Counted from the stretch's first letter, positions 1 through 11,265 are shown. The stretch: DNA of 64,000 nt from Mycoplasma bradburyae (GCF_024338845.1 NZ_CP101414.1:310001-374000), one strand, 5' to 3'. Notes: generated by a model not told the origin, from the sequence alone. Made by a program: numbers and translations.

Positions 1-1125
1 CAATTAATAATCGATAATAATTATCAAAATACTATATCAGCAAGAGATGCTTATCTTGGTAATGGTGAGTTATTGCTAAACCCTGGTAATGATGATCTTT
101 TTGTTTATAATGTACAAAAAATAATTACTCCTTATGGAGATGATTATCGTATTAAGAATCAGTACATTAATTTATTTATAAAATACAACCGAGGGACTAA
201 TAATCGTAGACCAAATCTTCTACTTTTAATTAAAAAAGAAGATTTGGATCTAATGAATCAATCATTTAAAATGCAAGCTCTTGTTCAAAATCCTTTAGTC
301 AAAAATTATTATGAATCAATCCCTGGATTAAATTTTAAGTATCGTTATTACGGATTTGGAGCTAATCCTAGTTGGGTGTTTAGATTTATTATTATTGCTT
401 CAATCGTATTTTTTGTTCCGTTAGTGTGAATCGGAATTATCTTTGTTTTGAGATTTTATGGTTTTTCTTTACGAGACTATATTGAAATTGAAAAAAAGAA
501 ACACAATGAAAAACAATTGTTATCTTCATTCAAAGAAATCATTGATGATTATGAAAAAAATCTTGTTAACGATAGCAAGAAGGGTTCGTTAATAGAAAAA
601 CAATATGGTGAGCTTATGAAGATGATTGATGTTGCTCAGCATCGCCAGTTTAATGAAAAACTCAAAGTTTACTTATTTGAATCTTCAGTGATTTCTAAAA
701 CAGAAGGTGATGATTTAGGTATGCGGTTGTTAAAAACAAAACTACAACTATTACAACGCTACTTCATTGATAATGGTGTTGCTTGTTACCGTTATAACTT
801 AAAAGATCATAAGGATATATTCTTGAGTAATCCTAAACTAATAAATCATTTAAAGAAAACTAATTTCAAGTTACCTGTAATTATGGATAATAATGATATT
901 TTACATTTTGGTAGCTATCCGACAAATGAAGAGATTTCAAGTATGTTTGGAATTAATATCAATTGGTTAAAAAAGATTGATGCTCTTACTTGAAGAATAG
1001 TTCATGATAAAAATAATCAAAATTTCTATAATTCCCCTAAATTTAGCAACGCTTATGTTGATAATTTAATGAATCAACAAAGAAACATACCTCCTAATCG
1101 TTATCAAAACCAACAAAGAAAATAA
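1..1125 (+). CDS. Partial membrane protein with ArsD-like domain
   Basis: The 5' end lies outside the window; 374 codons are visible and TGA is read as Trp at 427 and 991. Visible residues 1-128 are an unrecognised, presumably extracytoplasmic region. A strongly hydrophobic helix follows at about residues 129-152, then a charged coiled segment. About residues 218-325 look like the arsenic metallochaperone ArsD: a beta strand KVYLFESS, a helix, the strand CYRYNL, 'LPVIMDNNDILHFGSYPT', and a closing helix with MFGI. ArsD proteins share the pattern 'LPLLL.DGE.V..GRYP...EL..WFGI'. The cysteine pair ArsD uses to bind As(III) (CC near residue 12) is replaced by SS, so an arsenic role is unlikely. 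The C-terminus is Asn/Gln-rich. The match is by eye; the function is unknown. Confidence 0.7.
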
Positions 1126-1150
1126 TTTAATTACTAAAACACTAAAAACC

Positions 1151-1179
1151 TTTACATTTTATGATTATGTTAGAATAAT
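1151..1179 (+). promoter_or_regulatory. Possible promoter of tRNA-Leu
   Basis: TTTACA at 1151-1156 resembles a -35 box and the TAGAATAAT stretch at 1171-1179 resembles a -10 box, about 17-20 bases before the tRNA. The spacing is short if TAGAAT is the hexamer, so the exact boxes are uncertain. Confidence 0.35.
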
Positions 1180-1195
1180 AGTGTTAAGTTTTTAA

Positions 1196-1281
1196 CCTGG
1201 AGTGGCGGAATGGCAGACGCATCAGACTCAAAATCTGACAGGATCTATCCTATGTGAGTTCAAGTCTCATCTCCAGGACCA
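1196..1281 (+). tRNA. tRNA-Leu (anticodon CAA)
   Basis: An 86-nt cloverleaf. The acceptor stem CCTGGAG pairs with CTCCAGG, the discriminator is A and CCA is encoded. The anticodon stem-loop TCAGA-CTCAAAA-TCTGA gives anticodon CAA (Leu UUG). The long variable arm is typical of class II tRNAs, and the T arm contains GTTCAAGTC. A hairpin terminator follows. Confidence 0.95.
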
Positions 1282-1309
1282 ATAACTAATAACTAATAAA
1301 CTAACTAAC

Positions 1310-1340
1310 TTGGCATCCTTGGTTGATGCCAATTTTTTTT
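1310..1340 (+). terminator. Rho-independent terminator after tRNA-Leu
   Basis: Stem TTGGCAT (1310-1316) pairs with ATGCCAA (1326-1332), followed by a run of eight T. Confidence 0.85.
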
Positions 1341-1399
1341 GCGCATAAGCAAAATTTATGTAAAAAATTACAATTTATCATCTAAATACTTAAAAAACA

Positions 1400-2086
1400 T
1401 TAAAATAAATTTTTTGTAAATAAATTGTGTTGAAAGAAAATTAATAAAGGAATAGCAAAAAAAGCAATTAAACTAAATTTCGCAAAATTAAAGAATGAAT
1501 ACAAAGCGAAAATTCCGGTTCAATAATCATCTATAAACAATAAAAAGAACCTTAAATTGTTAGTTGAATTGTAATAATTAGCTATTTCTATAAAATTAAT
1601 TGTTTTAACAGCTCTAAACCACCATCAATACAATGGAGTAATCAGTATCCCGTTTATAGCTGAAAATAACACCATAGATATTGGTATAATCAACATCCAG
1701 ATAATTAACCATTTAATTTTTTTGTTTTTTAAATTAGTTTTATTAAAAAGTCAATTTAAAAAACAAAAAATTAAAATCACAAACACATTAATAATCGTTA
1801 AAAATATTATTCCTATCCAATTACTAGGGTTTCATATAAAATGAACGAGAGATAGCGTTAATGACAACATTAACGCAGATATTAAAGAGCTAATATAAAT
1901 AACGGGCAATAAAAAAACAATTGAGATGTCAATTGTTAAAGAGAGTGAACTAAAAAAAGGGATTTTTATTAAAGATGAAAAATAAGCAAATATAATAGCT
2001 AACGCTAGCATACTAGCGTTAAATGATAATTTAAAGTTAAAACTATAATTATTATTCTTTTTCTTATCTTTCTTTTGTATTAGCAC
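1400..2086 (-). CDS. ECF transporter S component (RibU-like family)
   Basis: A 228-residue, very hydrophobic protein, read through several TGA (Trp) codons. The chosen start is GTG at 2084-2086; no clear ribosome binding site is visible, so the start is uncertain. It has about five or six membrane helices. The first, ALAIIFAYFSSLIKIPF, leads into a conserved-looking segment with 'SLTIDISIVFLLPVIYISSL', the pattern of substrate-binding (S) components of energy-coupling factor vitamin transporters such as RibU. Such an S component would pair with EcfT-EcfA-EcfA' encoded elsewhere; none of those is in this window. The substrate (riboflavin, folate or other) cannot be read from the sequence. It stands alone, divergent from ppa. 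Confidence 0.6.
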
Positions 2087-2123
2087 GTGGTTATTATAAA
2101 TATAAATTTATTTATATATAAAA

Positions 2124-2129
2124 TATAAT
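2124..2129 (+). promoter_or_regulatory. -10 box upstream of ppa
   Basis: TATAAT, 40 bases before the ppa start codon, in the divergent ECF/ppa spacer. No convincing -35 box. Confidence 0.4.
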
Positions 2130-2168
2130 AAAGTATTATTATATTAATAGAAATTAATTAGATTAATA

Positions 2169-2726
2169 ATGTCAAATTTATTAGAACTGAATGTAACAAT
2201 CGAGATTCCTAAAGGTTCAAACGTTAAATATGAATACGATCGTAAAACAGGTCAAATATCTGTAGATCGTATTTTATATGGATCTGAAGTATACCCACAT
2301 AACTATGGATTCATCAAAGAAGCTTTAGACTGAGATGGAGATGAATTAGATTGTTTAGTGATAGCTAACCAAGCATTTCAGCCGGGAACTATTGTGCCTG
2401 TAAGAATTATCGGTGTAATGGGAATGGTTGATGCTGGTGAAACCGACAACAAGCTAATAGGTGTTATTTCTTGTGATAAACGTTTTGAAAACATTAAAAC
2501 ATTAAACGATTTAGGTAATCACCACCTTAAAGAAATCAAAGGATTCTTTGAAACTTACAAACTATTACAAAACAAAAAAGTTGTTGTTAAAGGTTTCAGA
2601 GATGTTGAATGAGCAATTCAAGAATACAAGAATTGTGTAACTTTAATGAAGAACTACGGATCACTACCTAAAGAAGAATTCATCGCTAAGATGAAAAAAA
2701 TGTACCCAGTTAAATACGAAGAATAG
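2169..2726 (+). CDS. ppa: Inorganic pyrophosphatase
   Basis: 185 residues, typical of soluble family I pyrophosphatases, which hydrolyse PPi to two phosphates and pull biosynthetic reactions forward in the cytoplasm. Visible family features are the N-terminal '[13 protein letters not shown]', '[18 protein letters not shown]', and the metal-binding acidic motif [11 protein letters not shown], where the first W is TGA. The start is ATG 2169, soon after a -10-like box. It is probably transcribed alone and ends at a strong hairpin. Confidence 0.95.
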
Positions 2727-2749
2727 TTATATTTAGCATTAATTATTAT

Positions 2750-2779
2750 AAGTCGCATTTATTGCGACTTATATTTTTT
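2750..2779 (+). terminator. Terminator after ppa
   Basis: Stem AAGTCGCA (2750-2757) pairs with TGCGACTT (2763-2770), followed by a T-rich tail. Confidence 0.8.
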
Positions 2780-2826
2780 ATGCAAATCAATTAAATGTAA
2801 TATAACAATATTTAGTTAATAAAGAT

Positions 2827-3537
2827 ATGGCTAGATTAACAAGCAATAATAAAATCATAAGAGTTCTTAATTATGATATTAAGATCATAAAGAAAAAAGG
2901 GATTAAGAATATCTATCTAAAGATCAAACCTCCTTATGGCGATATTATTGTTAGTTGTCCTTTAAATTGTACGGATCAGTTTGTTGTTTCGTTTGTATTA
3001 AAAAAACTGGAGTTTATTAATAAATCTAAACAAAAGGTGTTAGCAGTAGCTAAACTATATAATAATACCTATCAAGATAATGAAATTATTTATCTTTGAA
3101 ATAAACCACATAAGTTAGTTCTAATTGATTCTAAGCACAAACCAAGTATAGCTATTGAAGATAATCAGATTATCTTCAAAGTTGATAAACACCTAAACCA
3201 TATGCAAAGAGAAAAAATCTTTAATAATTGATATAGAAAGCTTTTGTTACAAGCAATGAAACCGATTATTAATGAACTTGAACTAAAAATGAACATCAAA
3301 GCTAATGAATACCGAGTTAAGAATATGAAAACTAAATGAGGTACTTGTAATGTTGATAAAAAACGAATCTGAATTAGTTTAAGATTAATTAAGAAACCAA
3401 TTGAATGCTTATTGTATGTCATGGTTCATGAAATGGTTCATTTAATCGAAACTAATCATACAAAAAAGTTCTACAAGATTGTAGAACATTATTTACCTAA
3501 TTGAAAAGAACTTAATAAATTACTGAAGAGTAGTTAA
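2827..3537 (+). CDS. YgjP-like (DUF45) metallopeptidase-domain protein
   Basis: 236 residues. The C-terminal part holds the zinc motif HEMVH at residues 201-205 with a downstream HTKKFY segment, preceded by 'RVKNMKTKWGTCN'. This layout (KxxWGSC, then HExxH, then H..FW) is characteristic of YgjP/DUF45 proteins (also called SprT-like or M48-like). Members are predicted zinc proteases of the cytoplasm with largely unproven substrates. Internal TGA codons encode Trp, including the W of KTKWGTC. A palindromic terminator-like element follows. Confidence 0.85.
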
Positions 3538-3696
3538 AATATTAAAAATTATTTTCCGAATTTGATAAGTAGATTATTGTTATTAATCTATTTTCCATAT
3601 CGATCAAGTATATACATAATGAAAATAATAATTTATAATATAGTTTGATAACATAAGATTAGTATTCTTATTAACTATCAAAAAGATTGATCTAAT

Positions 3697-3738
3697 AAAT
3701 GAATGATTATAGACTAAAACTATAATTCATTCATTTTT
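3697..3738 (+). terminator. Long hairpin, likely terminator
   Basis: AAATGAATGATTATAG (3697-3712) is complementary to CTATAATTCATTCATTT around a 7-base loop and ends in T residues. It separates the YgjP-like gene from the giant surface protein. Confidence 0.65.
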
Positions 3739-3789
3739 GTAAATATGAATATTTTTAGAGATTAGACTAATCTATATATAGATATATAT

Positions 3790-6700
3790 ATGAAAAGCAT
3801 AAAGAAAAGTTTTATTACTAAATTATTATCGACTACAGTTTTTTCTAGCACATTTTTAATATCACTATTAAGTGGTAATATTAAAAATCAATTTTGATCT
3901 CCTAATTTAGTTAATAATTCAGCCACTACACTTAGAAATGAATCAGGAAAAAATCTGATATCATTTAACGCTAATGGTGGTACTGGGGTTATGAATAACG
4001 CTCTATTAAAAGATCGTGACCCTATTCCTAAAAATAAATTTTCTAGAAACGGATATAAGTTCATAGGATGAGGAACGAATCCTAGTGATGAAAATCCTAG
4101 ATATGTTGATAGGGGCGCATTTTTTGGTAACGGGAACGTTACTTTATATGCAATTTGATCAACAAATGCTAAAAAATTAACATTCAATACAATTGGCGCT
4201 TCTTCTGAATTGGTAAATCTTTGAGTTAAGCCAGGATCAACAATCAATTTACCTGGTTCAGAAGGTAATTTATTTTTTGATGGTCGTTTCTTTGATGGAT
4301 GAGCTGATACTAAAGAAGGTTTAAGAAAGTGAATCGATTATGCTAGTTTCACTATGCCTGATACAGATACGACAATTTATGCTAGATGAATAATTAAAGA
4401 TCTTAATACAGGTGGAAATAATCCTAAGTATAAGAATTCAACAAAATGAGCGAGAGGTATCGTTCCTCCTGAAGAGAAAGATTTTATTCCATGAAACGGA
4501 ACCAAAGAAGTTAGATGAGAACCATACTTTGGTTTCTATGATGTTTTTCAAGGTGAATTACCACTTTGTTGAGCGGCTTCAGGTTCTAATATGTTGGAAT
4601 ACTGAATGTTGCAAAACAGAGAATATATTGATGACTATAATTTAAATATACCTAACGGATTTGCTAATATTCCAAATAGAAAAGGTTATCATTCTAATTT
4701 ATTTGAAAAGATGAAAGACACCTTCCAAAATACAAATCCCCGTGGTGGTAGACAAATATGATCATTGAACTGATTCTTTAATGGTTGAGATAAATATCCT
4801 GGTACAGGAGGGTATTTCAAATCACTTAATTTAAAATTAAATGATTATGTTGAAACTGATGTAAGTAATACAAAAAAGTTTAACGATTGAATCAATTATA
4901 TTGTTGAAAATGGTGGAGCAATAAGTATTGTATTTGCTATCCATGCATTTACTATTTTTGGTGCAACATATGATGATCAAGGTTATGTTGATGGCATTTA
5001 TCTTACTAATAGTAATGACAATGATGTATTCCAACATTCAGCAATTTACTATAAGAAAGTATATTACATAGACGGTAAACCTACTGTTATTAATGGTGCT
5101 GGTAAATATGAGAATATATCAAATATAATTATTTTAAAAGCTAGAAATGATTCATGAGAAGAAATGACTAGAAATAAGCCTAACAATTTTAGCGAACCGA
5201 CATATAATGAACCAAGTCAATATAACAATTCAGGCGATAAAACAACAGTTAGTTCAGAAGAACAACTAAAAACAGCCTTAGCAAAAGGATTTACGCAAAT
5301 AGAATTATCTAGCGATATTAATGTTACTAGTACTATCGAAATAAACAAAGATATAAGTATTTTGTATAACGGGCACAAAATCAATGGTTTCAGAGGTGGT
5401 CCAGTTTTCAAAGTTACAGGTGATAATCATAATGTAAGTTTTGTTGGTAAGGATCCTAATAATATTAACGAAGGTATTTTCGGTGGTAAGGGGATGGTTC
5501 TTTCAAGTGGTGCTATCGAAATATCTGGGAAGAATAATAAAGTTCTAATTAAAAACGGTACTTATTCAAATAATAGCGGAAGAAACGGTGGTGCTATTTA
5601 TATGAATAGTAAGGGCGGTTCTTTATTAATAGATGGAGCTAAGATTAACAATAATCATTCTATATCTAGTAGCTATGGTCGCGGTGGTGCTATTTATGTT
5701 GAAAAAGGAACGGCAAAATTAGTTTCTGGTGAATTAAAAAATAACAGTTCTGATTATGTTGGTGGAGCTGTTGCAGTTAATGCTAATGCTAAGTTTATTT
5801 TAGCTGGTGGTGAAATATCAAACAACAGAGTTAATTATGATGCAAATTCCCAAGACGGTGGGGGTGGAGCTATTGCAGCTCTTAGACACGGAGCATTTAT
5901 TGAACTAGCTGGAGGGAATATTTCTAATAATATTGTTCAAGGAGAATATGCGTATGGTGGCGCTATAAAAGATGCTTTAAACTCTATAACTATTTCTGGT
6001 CCTGTTAATATTACTAACAATCGAGATGAAACAAGAAATACTATAAGTAATATTGCGTTAGAGTACAAAAAGTACAGTAATGATGATAGCGCTATTTCAA
6101 AAATTAAGTTTAAGAATAACGGAAGCATAACAAACTCATCTAATAAAATTGGTGTTCATTATATAAAGAAAGGTACCGGACTTTTTGTTGATAATACAAC
6201 TACAGGTAGTATAAACATTCCAAGTTTATTTGTAAGTGATAATCCAAAATATGAAATAACAACTAATGGTCATATTTTAGCAAGAGAAGATGATTATCAA
6301 ATATCAGTTAAAAATAATACCAACGCTATAACTTATGGTTCTTCTGGTTTATATCGTGTAAGTCTTTATAAAAATGGAGATAAGAAAACTAATCAAGATC
6401 TTAAATTAATTTTTAAAGGTCATGAAATTACTCCTAATTGAGATGAAGGAGATGCAGTTTTTGGTATCAGTCCGATTGGTCAAAAACTAGAAATGGAGTT
6501 AGGTGATAACGATTTTGAATTAGTATGAAATGATAATTCAAAAATCATAAAAAAACCTCTTAAAATTACTTTTTCTCCTTCAATAATAGAAAATAACGAA
6601 ATTATTTGAGACGATTATCAAAACCGGAAAGAAGGTGATGGTAAATATGTTAAAGCTAAAATAGTAAGCAATTCAATTTATAATAATGACGATGATAAAG

Positions 6701-9684
6701 TATTCATAAAAGTAAATAATGCTAGAAATCAAAAAGCTGGTAAATATAGTGCGTATATTACTGGAATTGGCGGTGAAAAAGCTAAATATTATAAGTTAGC
6801 TAGCGGCATTCCTGATGAATATTGACAAAAAACTTACACTATTAATAAAGATAGCAATGCTATTGTGATTGAAGGTTCTTCTAAAGAAAAATCGATATTA
6901 ATGGGTGAGTCATTCACATATAAATTCCAAGTTAGTAAAAATGATGTGCCATTAACTAATGGTAAGATTCAGATATTATTTAATAATAATGTTCTTAAAG
7001 AACAATCAATAGATATTGAAGGTAAGGCTGAAATCTTATTTGATAGATCTAGTTTTTTAGGATATGGTGATCATAACTTAACGATAAAATATTTATCGAA
7101 TGACGGAAGACAAACTCAAACTGCTAACTGATTATTAAGTATTAATAAAGATGGTTTAAAACAGCTGTATTTCAATGGTAATTTAAGTGCAAAAAGTCAG
7201 TATGGAGTTGCTTTTTCTGATTTAGCTATCACCTCAAAAGGTGTTGTGAAAGATGCTGAAAATAATGTTATTGAAGGTAATTGAAAGTGGGCTGTTCAAG
7301 ATTTCTTAAAAAAACCTACACCATCAACCAGTAAAAGATATAAGGCTGTTTTTGTTCCAAAGAAAACAGACGTTTATAAAGATTTAGTAGTTGATGTTAA
7401 TGTTGATATTGAAAAAGCTAAGCAAATTAGAACTTTATATATCGATATAGAATATTACACAAAAAATAGCATTAAAGTTAATGATTATTCAAGTAAAAAT
7501 GGCACGGAAACACTATATTCATTAGATGGAACCAATTGACAACCATCATCGCTATTTACTGAATTAACACCAGGAAAAAAATATACAGTTTATATGAAGT
7601 ATGGTGGTAATGATTATTATCTAGAAAGTGGTGTTAGTGATGGTAAAAGCGTTACATTGCCTACTTCTAATAATTCTAATAATCTTCAAATCGAAACAGA
7701 TCCAACAGCAACTGCCACTTACGGAACAGAATTAAAAGATATATCTATATCTGGTGGTGTTGTTAAAAATAATGGTAGAGTAGTTTCTGGAAATTGACAA
7801 TGGGATGGTAATAAGAATTTAACAACTTTACATGAAAAACCAGAAGTAAATCAAACTAAATCATATAAGGCGGTATTCGTTCCTAGCAATCATGATAAAG
7901 ATCTTGGTGTTATTACAAAAGATATAGTTCCGATTATAAGTAAATCTAATCAAAACGCCCCTTTAAAAATAACATTATCATCAGTTTCAAAAACTAGTAT
8001 CCACTTAAATCCGATTACCAGCCCTAACAATACAAAGGTTCAATACAAGGTTAATGGTAATTCTTGACAAGATTCTCCGAATTTCGATAATCTTAACCCT
8101 GATACAAACTATGTTTTTAAGGCTAAATTCTTAGGTAATAATTTATATAATGAATCTCCTGAAGTTAGTGCTATATATTCGACAGATTCTACTGATGAAA
8201 ATAAAAATGCATCTTATACAATTGCTTTAGAAAATAAAAAAGATCATGTAGTATACGGAGAAAATCTTTCTATTTCAGTTTCAGTAAAGAATGAAAAAAA
8301 CCAGCAAAATGCTACTAACGGTAAGGTTAGAATTTTCCGTGATTCTACTTTTGTTTGTGAAGCTGATGTAGTGGATGGTAAAGCTGTTTTAACTTATAAT
8401 ACTTCAGGTAAAATTATTACAGCATTTAAAAATGATTATGAAGGTCCAGGGCAATACGTAAGAATAGTTTATACTTCAAGTAACAATAAATCGGTAACGC
8501 TTTTTGAAAATCTAATCGTTTATAAAAAAGTATTAAACGTTGAATGAAAAAACAATCAAATACGTTATGAAAACGATAATAGAAAAGTTAAGGCTAGACC
8601 GACTAATTTAGTTGGAAATGATAAATTAAGATTATATGTTAACAATGGTGATGAACAAAAACCTGGGCTTTATACCGCAAAAGCATATATCAACGATAAT
8701 AAAGATTTAGAAACGCCTTGATATATTCTTGATTCGAATAAAAGTTTTACTAATTATTTAATAAAACCTGCAAGCGAAAAACCACCAGGATATGTTGAAG
8801 AAAATGAAATTGAATCTGATGATTGAGAATATTCAAATACCGAATCTAACACCAACGATAATTCTAGCGATTATTTAGATTCGAATAATTCTAATGAATC
8901 AACAAATAACCAACCAACAAATAACGATATAACCAACAGCGAATCATCAAACCAATCTTCAAACAATAAACCGAAATTAACTGGAATTAGTTGAATTGAT
9001 GTCATGGTTGTTAAACCTGATTGTGATATGACTAACAGCGATCTTAAGTTACCTAATGAACTTAAAGTTTGAACTGATTCAGCGGGTTCTATAAATCTTC
9101 CGGTTAATTGGGATTTAAATAATATAACTTCTAGTGACAAGGAAGTTGATGGTCAAAAATTCAAGAACTTATCAATTAATGGTCATATTATTCTAAATGA
9201 TAAGATTGATCAAAACGATATTTCGTTAAATGTAACAGCTGAACGATTAGTTCCACAATTTGATAAGTCTAAAAAAGATGTTGAATTAAACGTTGTTGTT
9301 CCAGATCCCGAGAATACTAATAAAGCAACTATTCTTATTAATAAACCTAAGAATTACAAGATTTATTATTCAATTGGTGATCAAACTCCAACAGTTGATA
9401 GTCCGTTGTACACAGAACCTACTGAGATTGTTAATGATTCAACCGAAGATAAAACAATTACAATCAAATACTTGATTGTAGATGAAGAAACAAATAAAGC
9501 AGTTGAAAAGAGTTATTCATTTGTATTAAAAGGTAATACAACTATTGATGACAAACCAGCAACTAACAATAAATCAAATTTAACAACTATTCTAGCTGCT
9601 ACAATTCCTACAGTTGGAGCGGTAGGTATAATTGGTGCTATTGCTTACTTCTTTAGTAGAAGAAAGAAAAGAATGACTAGATAA
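3790..9684 (+). CDS. Giant surface protein with IdeS/Mac-like cysteine protease domain
   Basis: 1964 residues in one frame with many TGA (Trp). Order of parts: N-terminal signal/anchor helix (residues 1-30); two InlB-type repeats (about 57-202) with 'FNANGGTG' and 'GYKFIGWGTN'; a protease-like domain (about 215-455); a Gly/Asn-rich right-handed beta-helix (about 459-887) with repeated GGAI/GGAV turns; Ig-like and FN3-like modules with repeated 'YKAVFVP' motifs (about 890-1660); a Ser/Asn/Thr-rich linker; a C-terminal membrane helix (about 1933-1957) followed by RRKKR.

The protease-like domain resembles streptococcal IdeS/Mac (peptidase C66). 'PLCWAASGSNMLEYW' places the nucleophile at Cys260, 'NPRGG' is conserved, and 'IHAFTIFGA' gives His385. 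'IYLTNSND' aligns Asn407 with the IdeS catalytic Asp. IdeS cleaves the IgG hinge; that activity here is inference. An IgG-cleaving protease, CysP, is reported in M. gallisepticum; I cannot say whether this is that gene. Confidence 0.8.
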
Positions 9685-9730
9685 CTATAAAAAAGATATA
9701 CTTTAGTTTTAGAGGTATTTCATAAAAAGA

Positions 9731-9770
9731 AAAATAATGCAACACTTTATGTGTTGCATTATTTTGTTTT
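9731..9770 (+). terminator. Bidirectional terminator
   Basis: AAAATAATGCAACAC (9731-9745) is fully complementary to GTGTTGCATTATTTT (9751-9765), with T/A tails on both sides. It may serve both the plus-strand surface protein and the minus-strand toxin-like gene. Confidence 0.8.
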
Positions 9771-9890
9771 ATTGAACCTAATTAATCTACAAAGTTGTAG
9801 AATGCTATAACTTATTGAAGAAATATTAAGGTTTATTGGTTGATAATATTAATTAAGTAAACCGTAGATTAAATTAGTTTATTTATCTTG

Positions 9891-10355
9891 TTAATAAATA
9901 AGTCTTATCGTATAAATAGTACTAATTTTTTTCAATGCAGTAAATCTTTTATTAATCTCTCATAATTTTTCTTCATCCAAATGAATTTCTTCAATATCGT
10001 TCTGATTATTATTCAACTTATCCATTATTGATTCGTACAATTCATTTGATATTCCGGGATTAGTTTTTAACGCATTATCATACCTAGATGATTTTGTAAA
10101 AAATAATTTATCACAGTTAATTCTAGTTTCAAATTTAAAAGGGTTTCTTTGTATATTTGGTTCTTCGTCTATGAAATTCTTAATGTCCTTGTAATTCGAC
10201 TTTTTCATATATAGTTTAACTCTTTGACATTGAACAAAATAAAGAGTATTGATATTTCTTTTAATACAAATATACATATGTGCGGTAAGTGCTAAATCAT
10301 TTTCTAAATCTGGATAAGGTATTTTTATTGTTATTACATCCTTTAAATTAATCAA
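9891..10355 (-). CDS. Putative toxin paired with Panacea antitoxin
   Basis: 154 residues. It starts with TTG at 10355, overlapping the end of the upstream gene by 8 bases, which suggests translational coupling. It is read through a TGA at 9960-9962 to TAA at 9891. The N-terminus 'VITIKIPYPDLENDLAL' and the late segment 'CDKLFFTKSSRYDN' followed by 'PGISNELYESIMDKL' recall the layout of MazF/PemK SH3-like barrels (inlet strand, DKxxxxxKS, IGxLSxExxxxxxxxL), but the match is distant. Placement directly behind a Panacea-domain gene fits the toxin slot of PanAT-type systems. No close family is recognised, and toxicity is inferred from context. Confidence 0.55.
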
Positions 10356-11040
10356 AAATTATATCCCCTTCTTCGTCAATATCAACAAAAATAGGATTGT
10401 GAACTTTCTTGTTATATTTAATTTCTTTTAGTTTATTTTCAAAATCATGAAGTTCTCCAGATATAAACATTTCAATGTATTTATCTCTAGGAAAAATAAA
10501 GTAAAATTCAGATTTATTAAAATTAATTATCATTGATTTTTTTACTAATTCTAAAGGGTACAAATCATATAATTCTTTAATCAGTTTTTTGTCATTATCA
10601 TTAAAATCATTTTTTGATAATTTTAAAAATGGATTATTTAATATCTCTTTCTCTTTATTTTTTCAAATATTAAATTCATGAGTAATTTCTGATAATTCAT
10701 TTTCTGTTAATGATTCAACGATAAATGATATTCTCTCTGCAACTTCTTCATTTACATCATTTATATGGTTATTGTATACATTTTCACAATCATTTTGAAA
10801 ATCTTTAATTCTAGCAATTTTCTTTCTTACATCTTGTGATTCATTCCAAATGTATTCATATACCGGACCGTTTTTAAAACCTAATAAATTAGAAAAATTA
10901 GTTTTTTCACCTAAACTATTAATAGTTGCTTCATACAGAAATAAAAATTTATTTAGTTTCAAACTAGAATATTTATTTCTTTTTAATCATCAAGCAGATA
11001 ATGCTTTTTGCCAATCATTTGTATCAAAGAAAATGCTCAT
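10348..11040 (-). CDS. Panacea (DUF4065) domain protein, probable antitoxin
   Basis: 230 residues from ATG at 11038-11040, with TGA = Trp at several places, including both residues of 'SAWWLKRN'. The N-terminal part has the Panacea/SocA/DUF4065 signature: 'LKLNKFLFLYEATIN' followed by 'NLLGFKNGPVYEYIWN', where the family has 'KLLYFAQAWYL' then 'F.AW.YGPVVP.VY'. Panacea domains act as antitoxin modules, or as proteolytic adaptors as in SocA, next to diverse toxins. The C-terminal ~100 residues are charged and may bind the partner encoded by the overlapping downstream gene. It lies beside decayed restriction genes. Confidence 0.7.
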
Positions 11041-11265
11041 AACAAATATTTATTTTATCAATTAAGATTTGTAATATTTTAAACCATCAGAATATTAATA
11101 ACCGATATTATTAAAACTTTCTTAAAGTATTCATTTACAAAATAATTAATGTAATTATTATTTTTCATAAATTCAAAATAATATACGCTATAAAATCATT
11201 CAAATATCTTATATTTTTTAAAGTTATATTTTTTTAAATAACATTAATCTTTTTTGGTAGAGATT
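11041..11265. other. AT-rich spacer
   Basis: No open frame of substance and no RNA gene seen. It would contain the promoter of the toxin-antitoxin pair on the minus strand. Confidence 0.4.

Noticed and set aside
1832-2086. The short open frame as a complete small protein
   Set aside because: Its 'stop' is TGA; reading TGA as Trp extends it to a 228-residue membrane protein ending at 1400.
4837-5037. Minus-strand open frames within the giant surface gene
   Set aside because: They are shadows of a long conserved plus-strand frame with clear domains.
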